A DNA stretch of 64,000 bases from CAZGOM01 sp964527265 (lineage in GTDB: Bacteria > Planctomycetota > Phycisphaerae > Phycisphaerales > Phycisphaeraceae). The DNA is taken from contig CAZGOM010000002.1 of the NCBI GenBank assembly GCA_964527265.1, positions 31,389-95,388 on the forward strand. The letters are read 5' to 3'. Shown in pieces: positions 42,640-51,490 of the stretch; the first letter of the stretch is position 1; every line of letters starts with the position of its first letter. The notes below the pieces were generated by a model. The model had not been told where the DNA came from, ran no database searches, and saw only the letters and a program-made list of their open reading frames with translations. The position numbers and the translations under genes are program-made.

Positions 42640-44694
42640 ATGAATCAAGCCCAGACTAAAGACAATGCGAACGTAGAAAAGGAATTGATTGTTGGGATCG
42701 ACCTGGGGACGACCAACAGTCTCGCGGCATGGTGTGACCACACGGGGCCGCGGATTATTGCCGGGCCGGGTGGTGAGCGGATGTTGCCGAGCGTGGTGCG
42801 CTATGGAATGGGTAGCGGGGGTAAGACAATGGTGGAGGCTGTGGGGGCGCTGGCCAAAGAGCATGCGCAGGAGTACCCGGCGCAGACGGTTTACAGCGTG
42901 AAGCGTTTGATGGGACGAGGGCTTAAGGATGTTGAGACGGAGTTGAAATATCTTTCCTATCAAGTGGTGGAGGGGGAGCATCAGACGGCACGGGTGAAGA
43001 TTGGGGAGCGGATGTTTTCGCCCCAGGAGGTTTCGGCTCAGATATTGAAGGAACTCAAAGGGTGGGCGGATGCGCACTTTGGGCGTCCGGTGAAGAAAGC
43101 AGTGATCACGGTGCCGGCGTATTTTGATGATTCACAACGGCAGGCGACGCGGGACGCGGGGCGGATCGCAGGGTTGGAAGTGGTGCGAATCGTCAATGAA
43201 CCGACGGCGGCGTCGTTGGCCTACAACCTTGGACTCAAGGATAAGCCCAAACCAGCTTTGACGCGCAAGGCGGAAGCGGGTGGGGTTGGGTTTAAAGTGT
43301 CATTGCCGATGCCCAAGTGTTCAACGGATGAGGGGCAGGGCGCCGGGGTACAGGAAACAGCACAGGAAGAAGCAACGATTGCAGTGTATGACTTGGGAGG
43401 GGGGACGTTTGATGTCTCGATCCTGAAACTGCAACGTACGCCAACGGGTGTGGTGGATCAGGTGCTGGCGACGGCTGGGGATACACATCTTGGCGGAGAT
43501 GATGTGGATCAGATGATTCTTGAACTGATCCTGAAAGAGTTGGGTGCCGTGGGGGCTCAAGTTGGGGATGCGGGGCTGCGGCAGGCGGCGCGGTCGGCGG
43601 CGGAGAAGATGAAGATTGCGCTGTCGGAGTTTGATGATGTTGCGGTGGTGTTGAGTTATGACTTATCGCGAATGGGGGTGACGGTACATGCGCCAGCGAA
43701 GACGGCGCCTGCGGCAATGGCTGGGCAGTTGAGCGTGACGCTGACGCGGGCGGAATTTGAGGCGATGGTGATGCCGTGGGTGGAGCGGACGATGGATGCC
43801 TGCCGGGCAGCGTTGGTCAAGGCGGGGCTGAAGGTGGAACATGTGAGCCGTGTGGTGATGGTGGGGGGCTCGACGCGGATGCCGCTGGTGCAGACGAAAG
43901 TGGGAGAGTTTTTTGGAAGTGAACCTTATACGGCGTTGAACCCCGATGAAGTGGTGGCGCTGGGGGCGGCGGTGCAGGCATCCATCCTGGCGGGGTACAA
44001 CCGTGAGATGCTGCTGCTGGATGTGATTCCATTGTCGCTGGGGATCGAGACGATGGGCGGGGCGGTGGCGAAACTGATCACCAGCAACACGACGATTCCG
44101 GCACGGGCGAGCGAGCGGTTTTCAACCTATGTCGATGGACAGACGAGCGTGCGCATCCATGTTCTTCAGGGTGAGCGGGAGCTTGTGAAGGATTGCCGTT
44201 CGCTGGGGACGTTTGATCTGCGGGGCATCCCGCCGATGCCGGCAGGGTTGCCGAAATTGGAAGTGACATTCCTGGTGGACGCCAACGGTGTGCTGACGGT
44301 GACAGCGACAGAGAAACGCAGCGAGAAGCAGGCGCGGGTACAGATCGTGCCCAATCATGGCCTCACACGCGAAGAAGTGGCACGCATGGAGAGAGAAAGC
44401 CTGGAGCACGCGGTGGCTGACATGACCGAGCACCGGATTATCGACCTAAGAAACCAGGCGAGGCTGGATGTTCGGGCGATTGAGAGGCAATTGGCTAAGG
44501 TGGCCGATGAATTGGAGCCGGATTACAAGCGGTTGGTGGAGGAGAAGGTGGCGAAGGTGAAGGCTTTTGCGGACTCGGCAAGCCCGGACGCCGATGCATT
44601 TCATCAGGCGTTGGACGACATGGACAAGACGACAGTGAGATTGGCCGAGATTGCGATCAGAAAGACGCTCCGGGATGAAGGACATCTGTCCTAA
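42640..44694 (+). CDS. Hsp70-family chaperone (DnaK/HscA-like) with N-terminal-domain insert
   Basis: 684 aa. ATPase signatures: IVGIDLGTTNSLAAWCD (12-28), KKAVITVPAYFDDSQRQATRDAGRIAG, VYDLGGGTFDVSIL and RVVMVGGSTRMPLVQTKV. After residue ~400 the beta-sandwich substrate domain reads LDVIPLSLGIETMGGAVAKLI. There is an insertion at about 200-247 (KPKPALTRKAEAGGVGFKV and onward) between the first ATPase lobe and DLGGGTF that is not in E. coli DnaK. The C-terminus lacks the EEVD-type tail and the long helical lid is short. It may be HscA-like or a second DnaK. No grpE or dnaJ is adjacent. Confidence 0.92.
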   Translation: MNQAQTKDNANVEKELIVGIDLGTTNSLAAWCDHTGPRIIAGPGGERMLPSVVRYGMGSGGKTMVEAVGALAKEHAQEYPAQTVYSVKRLMGRGLKDVETELKYLSYQVVEGEHQTARVKIGERMFSPQEVSAQILKELKGWADAHFGRPVKKAVITVPAYFDDSQRQATRDAGRIAGLEVVRIVNEPTAASLAYNLGLKDKPKPALTRKAEAGGVGFKVSLPMPKCSTDEGQGAGVQETAQEEATIAVYDLGGGTFDVSILKLQRTPTGVVDQVLATAGDTHLGGDDVDQMILELILKELGAVGAQVGDAGLRQAARSAAEKMKIALSEFDDVAVVLSYDLSRMGVTVHAPAKTAPAAMAGQLSVTLTRAEFEAMVMPWVERTMDACRAALVKAGLKVEHVSRVVMVGGSTRMPLVQTKVGEFFGSEPYTALNPDEVVALGAAVQASILAGYNREMLLLDVIPLSLGIETMGGAVAKLITSNTTIPARASERFSTYVDGQTSVRIHVLQGERELVKDCRSLGTFDLRGIPPMPAGLPKLEVTFLVDANGVLTVTATEKRSEKQARVQIVPNHGLTREEVARMERESLEHAVADMTEHRIIDLRNQARLDVRAIERQLAKVADELEPDYKRLVEEKVAKVKAFADSASPDADAFHQALDDMDKTTVRLAEIAIRKTLRDEGHLS

Positions 44695-44722
44695 GAAGAC
44701 TGCGCGTCTTGTGTTGAAGCTT

Positions 44723-45562
44723 TCACATCTCCGTGGCGACATCCTCACGGTAGCGCGTTGGGGTCAGCCCGACGTTTTTTTTGAAGCAGCGAGCGAAGTG
44801 AAACTGGCAGGCGAAGCCCGATTTTTGGGCGATTTGTGAGATGGGGTAGTCGGTGCTGGCCAGAAGCATCTGCGCTTCGCGCACACGCAGCAGCCGGACA
44901 TAGGACATGGGAGCATGACCTAAGCGCTCGATGAAAACCGTGTGGAGGCGAGAGGGGGAGAGGTGCGCCCATTTGGCGATTTGCCGGATATCAATGGATT
45001 TATCGAGGTTTTCCTTGATGAGTGAAAGCGTGGGCTCCAGCTGCATCAAACCTACAAGCCTGTCTTCAAGGCCTGTTTCGGCACCGGAGAGAAGTGCGAA
45101 TTCTTTGAGAAAAGCGTGGCCCAGATGATGCAGGCGGATGGATTTTCCTAAACCTTGAGGCTTGGTTTTTTCCTCAAGGCCAGCTTGGATGAGCTCGCCG
45201 AGACGTTTGGCCGTGGCGCCTTGGGCTTTAAGGGGGACGGTCAAAAGCGAGCTGATGTCCACAACACCAAAAAGGGTTGCGCGCAAGTGAACCCAGCGGG
45301 ACTTCATTAAACCGCTGTCTACGTCGGGAAGATGGATGAAGGTGACGGGCGTTTGTGAGGGGATGATGCAGATTTCACCGGGCTCAATAACGGCGCGCTC
45401 ACGGGGAACACTGACCTGGTATCGCCCTTGGATAACCTGGGCAATGATCGTCTGTGAAACGGTTTTAGTGCGGTCGACACGGCCCTGGACCTCTACGCGA
45501 CCGGCATAGAGAGCTTCGATGTGAGCGGGGATGAGTCGGCCTTTTTCAGGATAAACGGACAT
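44723..45562 (-). CDS. AraC/XylS-family transcriptional regulator
   Basis: 279 aa. A cupin-like ligand domain occupies the first ~110 residues (VSVPRERAVIEPGEICIIPS). The C-terminal ~100 residues carry two helix-turn-helix motifs: DIRQIAKWAHLSPSRLHTVF and ISQIAQKSGFACQFHFARCF, the latter with the family CFKKxxGLTPTRYRE end. It is divergent from the isomerase/dehydrogenase pair starting at 45654, so control of those genes is expected. The gap is 91 bp and carries GGATAATCC near 45606-45614. Convergent with the Hsp70 gene (28 bp apart, no strong terminator). Confidence 0.93.
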   Translation of the reverse strand: MSVYPEKGRLIPAHIEALYAGRVEVQGRVDRTKTVSQTIIAQVIQGRYQVSVPRERAVIEPGEICIIPSQTPVTFIHLPDVDSGLMKSRWVHLRATLFGVVDISSLLTVPLKAQGATAKRLGELIQAGLEEKTKPQGLGKSIRLHHLGHAFLKEFALLSGAETGLEDRLVGLMQLEPTLSLIKENLDKSIDIRQIAKWAHLSPSRLHTVFIERLGHAPMSYVRLLRVREAQMLLASTDYPISQIAQKSGFACQFHFARCFKKNVGLTPTRYREDVATEM

Positions 45563-45653
45563 AAAGACACGATACCCGGAAATGGCTGGATGGGCTGTGG
45601 GCGTGGGATAATCCTATACATCAATCGCTTCGGGCCGCATAGACAAGGGATTA

Positions 45654-46511
45654 ATGACCATGCGTTTAGGCGGACCATTGGCGGGTGCGGATGCGTCGAT
45701 CATGGGTGATCCGGAGTTGTGGGCTTCCGGGCTCGCAGCGCTGGGATACACGGCGTGCTACTTTCCCCCGTTGGTGAAGCCGGCGAGTGAGACGGTGAAG
45801 GCTTACGCAAGAGCCGCGCAGAAGCATGGGCTGTTGCTTGCGGAAGTGGGGGCGTGGTCGAATCCGATTGATCCCAACCCGGAGAAGGCCAGGATCGCGC
45901 TGGAAAAGTGCATCACCAACCTTCAGATTGCCGAGGATATCGGAGCGCGGTGCTGCGTGAACATCACAGGTTCACGCAATCCGCACAAATGGGATGCACC
46001 GCATCCGGACAATCTCACGGATGAGACATTTGAGATGGTGGTGGAGACGACGCGGAAGATCATTGATGCGGTGAAGCCGACGCGTACGTTCTATACCTTG
46101 GAGACCATGCCATGGTCGTTTCCGGATTCACCGGAAAGCTATCTGACGCTGCTCAAGGCGATTGACAGGCCTGCATTGGGCGTTCACATGGATCCGGTGA
46201 ATCTGGTGAATTGCCCGCGGCACTATTACAACACGACGGCACTGATCAATTCGTTTTTTGACAAGCTTGGGCCGCATATTAAGTCTGCGCATGGCAAAGA
46301 TATCGTGATCGAAAACAAGCTAACGCTGCACTTGAATGAATGCCGCCCGGGCACCGGTGCATTGGATTATCGGGCGTTTTTACGTGGCTTGGCTCGGCTG
46401 GGGCCGGACATGACGTTGATGCTTGAGCATCTGCCGACTGCAGAAGAATATGCGCTGGCGGCGCGGCATGTGCGCGAAGTGGCCAAGGAAGTTTCAGTGG
46501 TGATTCAATGA
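45654..46511 (+). CDS. Sugar-phosphate isomerase/epimerase (xylose-isomerase-like TIM barrel)
   Basis: 285 aa, AP-endonuclease-2/xylose-isomerase-type barrel of the IolE/IolH/YcjR group. Metal-binding features: LLLAEVGAWSNPI with Glu, FYTLETMPWSFPD with Glu, LGVHMDPVNLVN with His/Asp, IKSAHGKDI with His, and LMLEHLP with the last Glu. An ATG two codons in (45660) gives slightly better spacing to AAGGG, so the start is uncertain by two codons. The next gene overlaps by 4 nt (ATGA), so the two are translationally coupled and likely work in one pathway for an inositol-like or keto-sugar substrate. Confidence 0.88.
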   Translation: MTMRLGGPLAGADASIMGDPELWASGLAALGYTACYFPPLVKPASETVKAYARAAQKHGLLLAEVGAWSNPIDPNPEKARIALEKCITNLQIAEDIGARCCVNITGSRNPHKWDAPHPDNLTDETFEMVVETTRKIIDAVKPTRTFYTLETMPWSFPDSPESYLTLLKAIDRPALGVHMDPVNLVNCPRHYYNTTALINSFFDKLGPHIKSAHGKDIVIENKLTLHLNECRPGTGALDYRAFLRGLARLGPDMTLMLEHLPTAEEYALAARHVREVAKEVSVVIQ

Positions 46512-47497
46512 TTAAGACAGATTTTCGAGCTTCTGTTGTGATGACGGGGTTTGAGCAGGCCGAGCTTGTGGCAGAGACGGCGGCCCGCCCGCCGCTTTTG
46601 CCGGATGAGGTTGAAGGGCGGGCATTGGTATCGCTGGTGAGCCCAGGAACAGAGCTGAACTATTTTTACCAGGGGAAGAAATTTCCAGTGACGCCGGGGT
46701 ATGCGGGTGTGTTTGAGGCGGTCAGTGTGGGGCAGGATGTGGAAGATGTTTCGCCTGGGGATTTACTATTTGGGATGGTGCCGCATAAGTCGCATCCACG
46801 GGTGCCGCGGGCTGGGTTGATCCATGTTCCGGCAGGCTTGGCGCCGGAAATGGCTGTGTTTGCGCGGTTGGTGGGGGTGAGCATGACAACACTGACGACG
46901 ACACGCGCACGGCCGGCGGATCGGGTGCTGGTCTCGGGGCTTGGGCCGGTGGGAAACCTAGCGGCGCAGATATTTACGGTGGCGGGGTATCGGGTGACTT
47001 GTGTTGATCCGATCGAGGGGAGGTGTGAGACGGCGAGGGGGTGCGGGTTGGGGGATGTGAGGACGCAGGTGGAGGAAAAAGACTTGGAATTAGGGGGGAA
47101 AGTGGCATTGGTGGTGGAATGTTCGGGGCATGAGGGGGCGGTTTTGGCGGGTTGTCGGGTCGTAAGAAAGGGTGGAGAAGTTGTCTTGATTGGGGTGCCG
47201 TGGAAAAGGCATACGGAACTGAGTGCGCACGATATTTTGCATGCGGTTTTTCATAAATACGTGCATTTGAGGTCGGGATGGGAGTGGGAATTACCTAAAG
47301 AACCGCAGGCTTTTGTGCAGGGGAGCATCCTGGAGAACATGCAGACAGGGTTGCGATGGCTGGCGGAGGGGCGGATCAAAACGGGGGCGCTGGCGGAACT
47401 GGCATCGCCGGTGGAATGCCAGCGGGTGTATCAGGATTTGCTGCAACGCAAGAGTGCGCGGCCTGTGACGGTGTTTGATTGGCGTGTTTTGAAGTGA
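46508..47497 (+). CDS. Zinc-type alcohol dehydrogenase-like oxidoreductase (MDR family)
   Basis: 329 aa medium-chain dehydrogenase/reductase. N-terminal substrate domain: ALVSLVSPGTELNYF, VTPGYAGVFEAVSVG; nucleotide fold: LVSGLGPVGNLAAQIFTVAG and VTCVDPI. The structural zinc cysteine cluster is absent, and the canonical C/GHE catalytic-zinc pair is replaced by TPGYAG, so it may be zinc-independent; compare BchC- and YcjQ-like enzymes. It overlaps the isomerase gene by 4 nt. With the divergent AraC gene this makes a small regulated catabolic unit. A substrate such as a keto-sugar or inositol is inferred only. Confidence 0.85.
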   Translation: MIKTDFRASVVMTGFEQAELVAETAARPPLLPDEVEGRALVSLVSPGTELNYFYQGKKFPVTPGYAGVFEAVSVGQDVEDVSPGDLLFGMVPHKSHPRVPRAGLIHVPAGLAPEMAVFARLVGVSMTTLTTTRARPADRVLVSGLGPVGNLAAQIFTVAGYRVTCVDPIEGRCETARGCGLGDVRTQVEEKDLELGGKVALVVECSGHEGAVLAGCRVVRKGGEVVLIGVPWKRHTELSAHDILHAVFHKYVHLRSGWEWELPKEPQAFVQGSILENMQTGLRWLAEGRIKTGALAELASPVECQRVYQDLLQRKSARPVTVFDWRVLK

Positions 47498-47576
47498 GAT
47501 TGTTTAAAATTTAGTGAAAGTTAAGATGAGGGAGTGATTTAGCCTACTCGAGGAGACGGGGGAGAAAGAGCACTCA

Positions 47577-48311
47577 ATGCGGTACAGCGTTGGTTTGAGC
47601 GCATTGCGGGGATTTACGGTTATCGAGATGCTCTTGGTGATTACGTTAGTGACTATTTTGCTGTCGTTGCTGCTGCCGGTGTTGTCAAAGGGGCGTGAGG
47701 GGGCGCGGGGTGTGCTATGCCAGTCGCGTTTGAGGGCTCTTCATTCGATGGCGGACCAATATTCGACGGATCAGAAGAATTGGATGCTTTCAAGTTTGAT
47801 CTGGTACAGCGATCCGCCGTACGCCCATGCGAGCCGCAATTTCCGGCTACAGATTTTACCTTATGCCCCGGTGGGATTGAACAATTGGGGGTATACCAAC
47901 AGCTATAAGAATTGCATTCTTTATTGCCCGAGCGAAGAACCGGTTTGGGTGGCAGGGACCCCTTTCCCGACGGCCACCTATTATGCAGACAGCATGGCAC
48001 GGGGTTATCTGATTGATTCGGGCGTTTCGGGCTATTGGGTAAACGGATTTCTAGGGTACGGGAATATCCAGTATGGGGCGACGACGGCGAGGCGCAAACA
48101 GGTGATCAAGCCACAATTGATGTACATGGGCGAGATCACAGGAAACGACGCCTATAACTTCGGTTTCATCTATGGAAATTGGTCGGCTGTGCGCTATCCC
48201 CACGGCGGCAAAGATACGTCTTTTGCGATTCGCGCGGATGGTGCGATCAAAACAGCAAGAAAGCCACTGGTCGCCCTGTTTGATTCGGGCGACATGTTAT
48301 GGACCCAATGA
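47577..48311 (+). CDS. Prepilin-like protein, short
   Basis: 244 aa. A 12-residue leader precedes G/FTVIEMLLVITLVTILLSLLLPVL, a prepilin cleavage and N-methylation motif with the +5 Glu, then SKGREGARGVLCQSRLRALH. The C-terminus has PHGGKDTSFAIRADGAI, a variant of H-X9-DG with 11 residues between. It carries GWL-type aromatic and Tyr-rich body segments. It is 79 bp after the dehydrogenase and may be on the same transcript. It ends 6 bp from a convergent gene. The role is unknown; one of three such proteins in this window. Confidence 0.85.
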   Translation: MRYSVGLSALRGFTVIEMLLVITLVTILLSLLLPVLSKGREGARGVLCQSRLRALHSMADQYSTDQKNWMLSSLIWYSDPPYAHASRNFRLQILPYAPVGLNNWGYTNSYKNCILYCPSEEPVWVAGTPFPTATYYADSMARGYLIDSGVSGYWVNGFLGYGNIQYGATTARRKQVIKPQLMYMGEITGNDAYNFGFIYGNWSAVRYPHGGKDTSFAIRADGAIKTARKPLVALFDSGDMLWTQ

Positions 48312-48317
48312 GGCGGC

Positions 48318-49148
48318 TTAGTTGTTGGTGACTTTCTTGGATTGGTCCCAGGGAGTGATTTCGATGCGCCAGCCGGATTCAGTGGGTGCGGAGGTGTCGA
48401 GGCGGCTGGCATCGATGTCGATGTTGGGGACGATCTCCTGAAGCAGGATTTCGGAGATGTTTTGCGAAGAGTCGGCGGTACGGACCTGACGGGGGAGGAG
48501 GGTGTTGGTGTCGTACCAGATGTCGATGGCAGTGAAGTCTGCGCTCTGTGGCACCTTGGGAACGAGCTTAAGGTGGATGGTCTGGTCGGGATCGACCTTT
48601 GGGTTAGCGGGGACGATGTTGGCGGTGAAGCGGGCGAGGAGTTGATCTTTTTTTGTCGTCAGAGGGATGATGAAGGGGCCTTTTCCGGATTCGAGAAGGT
48701 CTTCCTGGGGGCCGGCTTTGGGGTCGGATATCTGGCGCTTGAAGAATTGTTTCTGGGCGGGGATTTTCTCGACGAGCCATTGGCCGTCGAAGATGTAGGC
48801 TTTGACTTCGTTTTCAATGCGGTCATCAATGATGAGCTTATTGAAGACGATGCCGAAGCGGGCAGGGCCGGGCTTGCGGAGGAAGACAAGGTTGCCGAGG
48901 CGGACTTGCTTATCACCCAGGAGTTCCTGGTAGCGGGTGTAAACGAGGTCGCAGTTGAGCATGTCGACCTTGTCCAAGGCATCCTGGACTTTGGACAGGA
49001 AGGCGTCGGCCTCAGGGGAGGTTTGGGGGGCGGCTGGTTTGGCGGCTTCAGCCATCTGGGGATCGACCGGGGGAAGGGCGGGATCGGCGGCCAGAAGGGG
49101 GGTGACCAGGAAGAAGCCAGCGAGGAGGAGCATGCGGGTGTGGTTCAT
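48318..49148 (-). CDS. Periplasmic LolA-like lipoprotein-localisation factor-type protein
   Basis: 276 aa. Signal peptide MLLLAGFFLVTPLLAA with cleavage about residue 21, then an Ala/Pro/Glu linker to ~45. From residue 46 the LolA-like half-barrel reads LSKVQDALDKVDMLNCDLVYTRYQEL, GNLVFLRKPGPARFGIVFN, VKAYIFDGQWLVEKI and DFTAIDIWYDTNTLLPRQVRTADSS. This fold binds lipid chains and is shared by LolA, LolB and uncharacterised outer-membrane lipoprotein-sorting proteins of planctomycetes. Specific function is uncertain. Its stop is 6 bp from the convergent pilin-like gene. Confidence 0.82.
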   Translation of the reverse strand: MNHTRMLLLAGFFLVTPLLAADPALPPVDPQMAEAAKPAAPQTSPEADAFLSKVQDALDKVDMLNCDLVYTRYQELLGDKQVRLGNLVFLRKPGPARFGIVFNKLIIDDRIENEVKAYIFDGQWLVEKIPAQKQFFKRQISDPKAGPQEDLLESGKGPFIIPLTTKKDQLLARFTANIVPANPKVDPDQTIHLKLVPKVPQSADFTAIDIWYDTNTLLPRQVRTADSSQNISEILLQEIVPNIDIDASRLDTSAPTESGWRIEITPWDQSKKVTNN

Positions 49149-49302
49149 AGAGATATTCTACGGGTGAATAGGGGATTTGTTCAGTGCCGTGAGGCATATA
49201 TTGCAGACGTGCGCGACATAGATCGGAGCGCGAGTTCAATACCAGACATGCTCACGCCCCCGAAAGACGAGAGCATTGGCACGCAATTGCGCGTTGGGGA
49301 GT

Positions 49303-50523
49303 TTATTTGCGGATGAGCCTGGCAGCGGTGGCGTGGCAGATGGCGCTGAGGGCATTTACGGCGTGGTGGACATCAGCGGCTTGAGTGAAGGGGCCGAAGC
49401 TGAAGCGTGTCATGCCGCCCATGGTGTGGGTGCCGAAGGTGCGGTGTGCGAGGGGAGCGCAGTGGATGCCGGAGCGGGTGAGGATGTTGTGGTCTTTTTC
49501 GAGGACGTCGGAAAGGGATTGGGGGTGGTCGAAGCCCTCAATGCGGATGGAGAAGACGGCGCAGCGGTTTTCGAGGGTGGAGGGGCCGTAGAGCGTGAGG
49601 CCGGGCATGCGGGCGGGGTCATTTAGGCCGTCGAGCATGATACGCATGAGGGATTTTTGATGTTCCCAGAGTTTGGGGACGCCCTGATTCAAAATCCATT
49701 GGACGCCTTCGGAGAGGCCGATGATGCCGATGGCGTTGTGGCTGCCGGGTTCGAAGCGGTCTGGCATGAAGTCGGGCTGGATGTCTTGTTCGGAGACGGA
49801 ACCGGTGCCGCCTTCGCGAACAGTGGCCATTTGTTTTTCGATGCCGGGGCGGATGTAAAGGGCGCCGGTGCCGAGCGGGCCGAGCAGGCCTTTGTGGCCG
49901 GGGAAGGCGAGGAGGTCGATGAAGTCGGCCTGGACATCCAGGGGGATATGGCCGAGGGATTGCGCGGCGTCAACGAGGAAGGGGACGCCGGCGGTGCGTG
50001 CGATGGCACCGATCTGGCGGACGGGTTGAAGGGTGCCGGTGACGTTTGAGCCGTGGACGATGGCGATGAGGGAGGTTTCGGGACGGAGGGCTTTTTTGAC
50101 GTCGGCAGGGTCGATGAGGCCGGTGGAGGGGTCAGCCTCCAGGCGGGTGACATCGAGCTTCATGTGGGGGGCGAGGGCGTTGAGCGGGCGGAGGACGGAG
50201 TTGTGATCCATCCAGGAAGTGATGACGTGCTGTGGTTTTGAGTGGTTTTGAAGGGGGTTGAGTATCCCGCGGATGGCGAGGTTGAGCGCGTCGGAGGTGT
50301 TGAGGGTGAAGACGACGTGTTCGGTTTTCTCGGCGTTGATGAGGCGAGCGATGCGTTGGCGGCACTGGTTCATGAGTCTGCCGGCTTCGCGGGACTCGTG
50401 GTATGCGCCGCGACCGGGGCTGGCGCCGAGGTTTGTGGCGTAGTGCATCATGGCGTCATGGACGGCCTGCGGCTTGGGGAAGCTCGTGGCGGCGTTGTCC
50501 ATGTAAAACCGTGAGGCGGGCAT
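49303..50523 (-). CDS. Class V aminotransferase, cysteine-desulfurase-like (SufS/Csd type)
   Basis: 406 aa PLP enzyme. N-terminal MDNAATSFPKPQAVHDAMMHY; TSDALNLAIRGI; SNVTGTLQPV; VDAAQSLGHIPLDVQ with the PLP-binding Asp; and the Schiff-base lysine in LLAFPGHKGLLGPLG. The active cysteine is in TRSGIHCAPLAHR about residue 362, and the nearby motif is the SufS/group II form. It probably provides sulfur for Fe-S clusters or tRNA thiolation, but no suf/isc genes are adjacent. The start at 50523 gives the conserved FYMDNAATS; no earlier start is needed. It is followed on the same strand by the LolA-like gene after 154 bp. Confidence 0.9.
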   Translation of the reverse strand: MPASRFYMDNAATSFPKPQAVHDAMMHYATNLGASPGRGAYHESREAGRLMNQCRQRIARLINAEKTEHVVFTLNTSDALNLAIRGILNPLQNHSKPQHVITSWMDHNSVLRPLNALAPHMKLDVTRLEADPSTGLIDPADVKKALRPETSLIAIVHGSNVTGTLQPVRQIGAIARTAGVPFLVDAAQSLGHIPLDVQADFIDLLAFPGHKGLLGPLGTGALYIRPGIEKQMATVREGGTGSVSEQDIQPDFMPDRFEPGSHNAIGIIGLSEGVQWILNQGVPKLWEHQKSLMRIMLDGLNDPARMPGLTLYGPSTLENRCAVFSIRIEGFDHPQSLSDVLEKDHNILTRSGIHCAPLAHRTFGTHTMGGMTRFSFGPFTQAADVHHAVNALSAICHATAARLIRK

Positions 50524-50651
50524 CTTTGGATTTCCGGGAAATAAAAGGGGCGTTTATTTTAGCCGGGATTTTTTGAAGGAAGAAGGGTGAAGAAAGAAGT
50601 TTGAAGTTTTAAGAAGACCGATGGGGGGCTTGCGGCTTTTACTTCTTAGGT

Positions 50652-51071
50652 TCACTTTTTGGGTTCGCGCTGCCAGGCGATGCGGGGGGCGTCGCCCCAG
50701 AGCATTTCGAGGTCGTAGTGGGCGCGGGTTTTGGCATTGAAGAGGTGAACCATGATGTCGGCGAGATCAATGACGATCCAGCTTGCGCGGGCGTCGATGT
50801 CGGTGCCGAGGCGGACGAGGCCGCCGTCGCGGGCGTTGTTTTCGATTTCGTCCGCGAGGCCTTTGATCTGGCGGTCGGACTGGCCGGTGCCGATGACCAG
50901 ATAGTCGGTCATGTTGGTGACTGCGCGGACGTCGAGAAGGAGGACATCATCGGCGTGGCGATCAGAGACGAGGCGTGCGGTCTGGATGGAGAATTCCAGA
51001 AGCTGCTCGTCGGTGATGGTGCGAGTGGGGCGTTTGCGGGGGGCGTCGTGGTTGTGGGCTGTTTCGGTCAT
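50652..51071 (-). CDS. rsfS: Ribosomal silencing factor RsfS
   Basis: 139 aa, binds uL14 on the large subunit and blocks 70S assembly in poor conditions. Diagnostic: VLLLDVRAVTNMTDYLVIGTG, the helix SDRQIKGLADEIE, and the strand ASWIVIDLADIMVHLFNAKTRAHYDLEMLW. The N-terminal ~20 residues are a charged extension (KRPTRTITDEQ). Often linked with nadD; not here. It starts 58 bp after the terminator of rpsU on the same strand, so it has a separate promoter. Confidence 0.95.
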   Translation of the reverse strand: MTETAHNHDAPRKRPTRTITDEQLLEFSIQTARLVSDRHADDVLLLDVRAVTNMTDYLVIGTGQSDRQIKGLADEIENNARDGGLVRLGTDIDARASWIVIDLADIMVHLFNAKTRAHYDLEMLWGDAPRIAWQREPKK

Positions 51072-51137
51072 GGGATTATTTTAGTCGTGTGCGGGCGTGG
51101 AAAGTGGGTGCGCGTGTGCGCGATTGAAAAATAAAAA

Positions 51138-51159
51138 CCGGCAAACGTGAGTTTGCCGG
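51138..51159 (-). terminator. Rho-independent terminator after rpsU
   Basis: CCGGCAAAC (51138-51146) pairs with GTTTGCCGG (51151-51159). Read on the minus strand the stem is followed by TTTTTATTTTT. It lies 95 bp after the rpsU stop, between rpsU and rsfS. Confidence 0.9.
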
Positions 51160-51253
51160 GGAGTGGTCGTGTTGTGATCATGGTGCGGTGGGCGTAGAAC
51201 CGCCGAACCAGTTTGCATCAAGCAGGGGGAGTTAACCCGCCGAGCGTGATTGA

Positions 51254-51490
51254 TCAGGGCTTGCCGAGGGGGGCAGGCTTGCGCGGGGTGCGAGGGCGAC
51301 CGGCGACAGTTGGGCCATCGGTGCGCTTGACGGACTTGCGCATGGTGCGCTGCTTGCGCTCGCTGGGCTTTTCGTAATAAGCGCGGCGCTTAATGTCCTT
51401 GGTGAGACCTTCTTTTTCGCACATCTTCTTGAAGCGGCGGACGAGTTGTTCGGCGCTCTCACCAGCACGGGCTTTGATACGGATGGACAT
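51254..51490 (-). CDS. rpsU: 30S ribosomal protein S21 (bS21)
   Basis: 78 aa, slightly longer than the ~70-aa norm through a basic tail. Conserved MSIRIKARAGESAEQLVRRFKKMCEKEGL then DIKRRAYYEKPSERKQ. AAGGAGC lies 4 nt upstream of the ATG. Small-subunit protein involved in mRNA recruitment. The tail KRTDGPTVAGRPRTPRKPAP is basic and Pro-rich. Terminated by a hairpin at 51138-51159. Confidence 0.96.
   Translation of the reverse strand: MSIRIKARAGESAEQLVRRFKKMCEKEGLTKDIKRRAYYEKPSERKQRTMRKSVKRTDGPTVAGRPRTPRKPAPLGKP

Noticed and set aside
48342..49316. 324-codon + strand frame over the LolA-like gene
   Set aside because: Antisense shadow; the minus-strand frame has a signal peptide and a recognisable fold.
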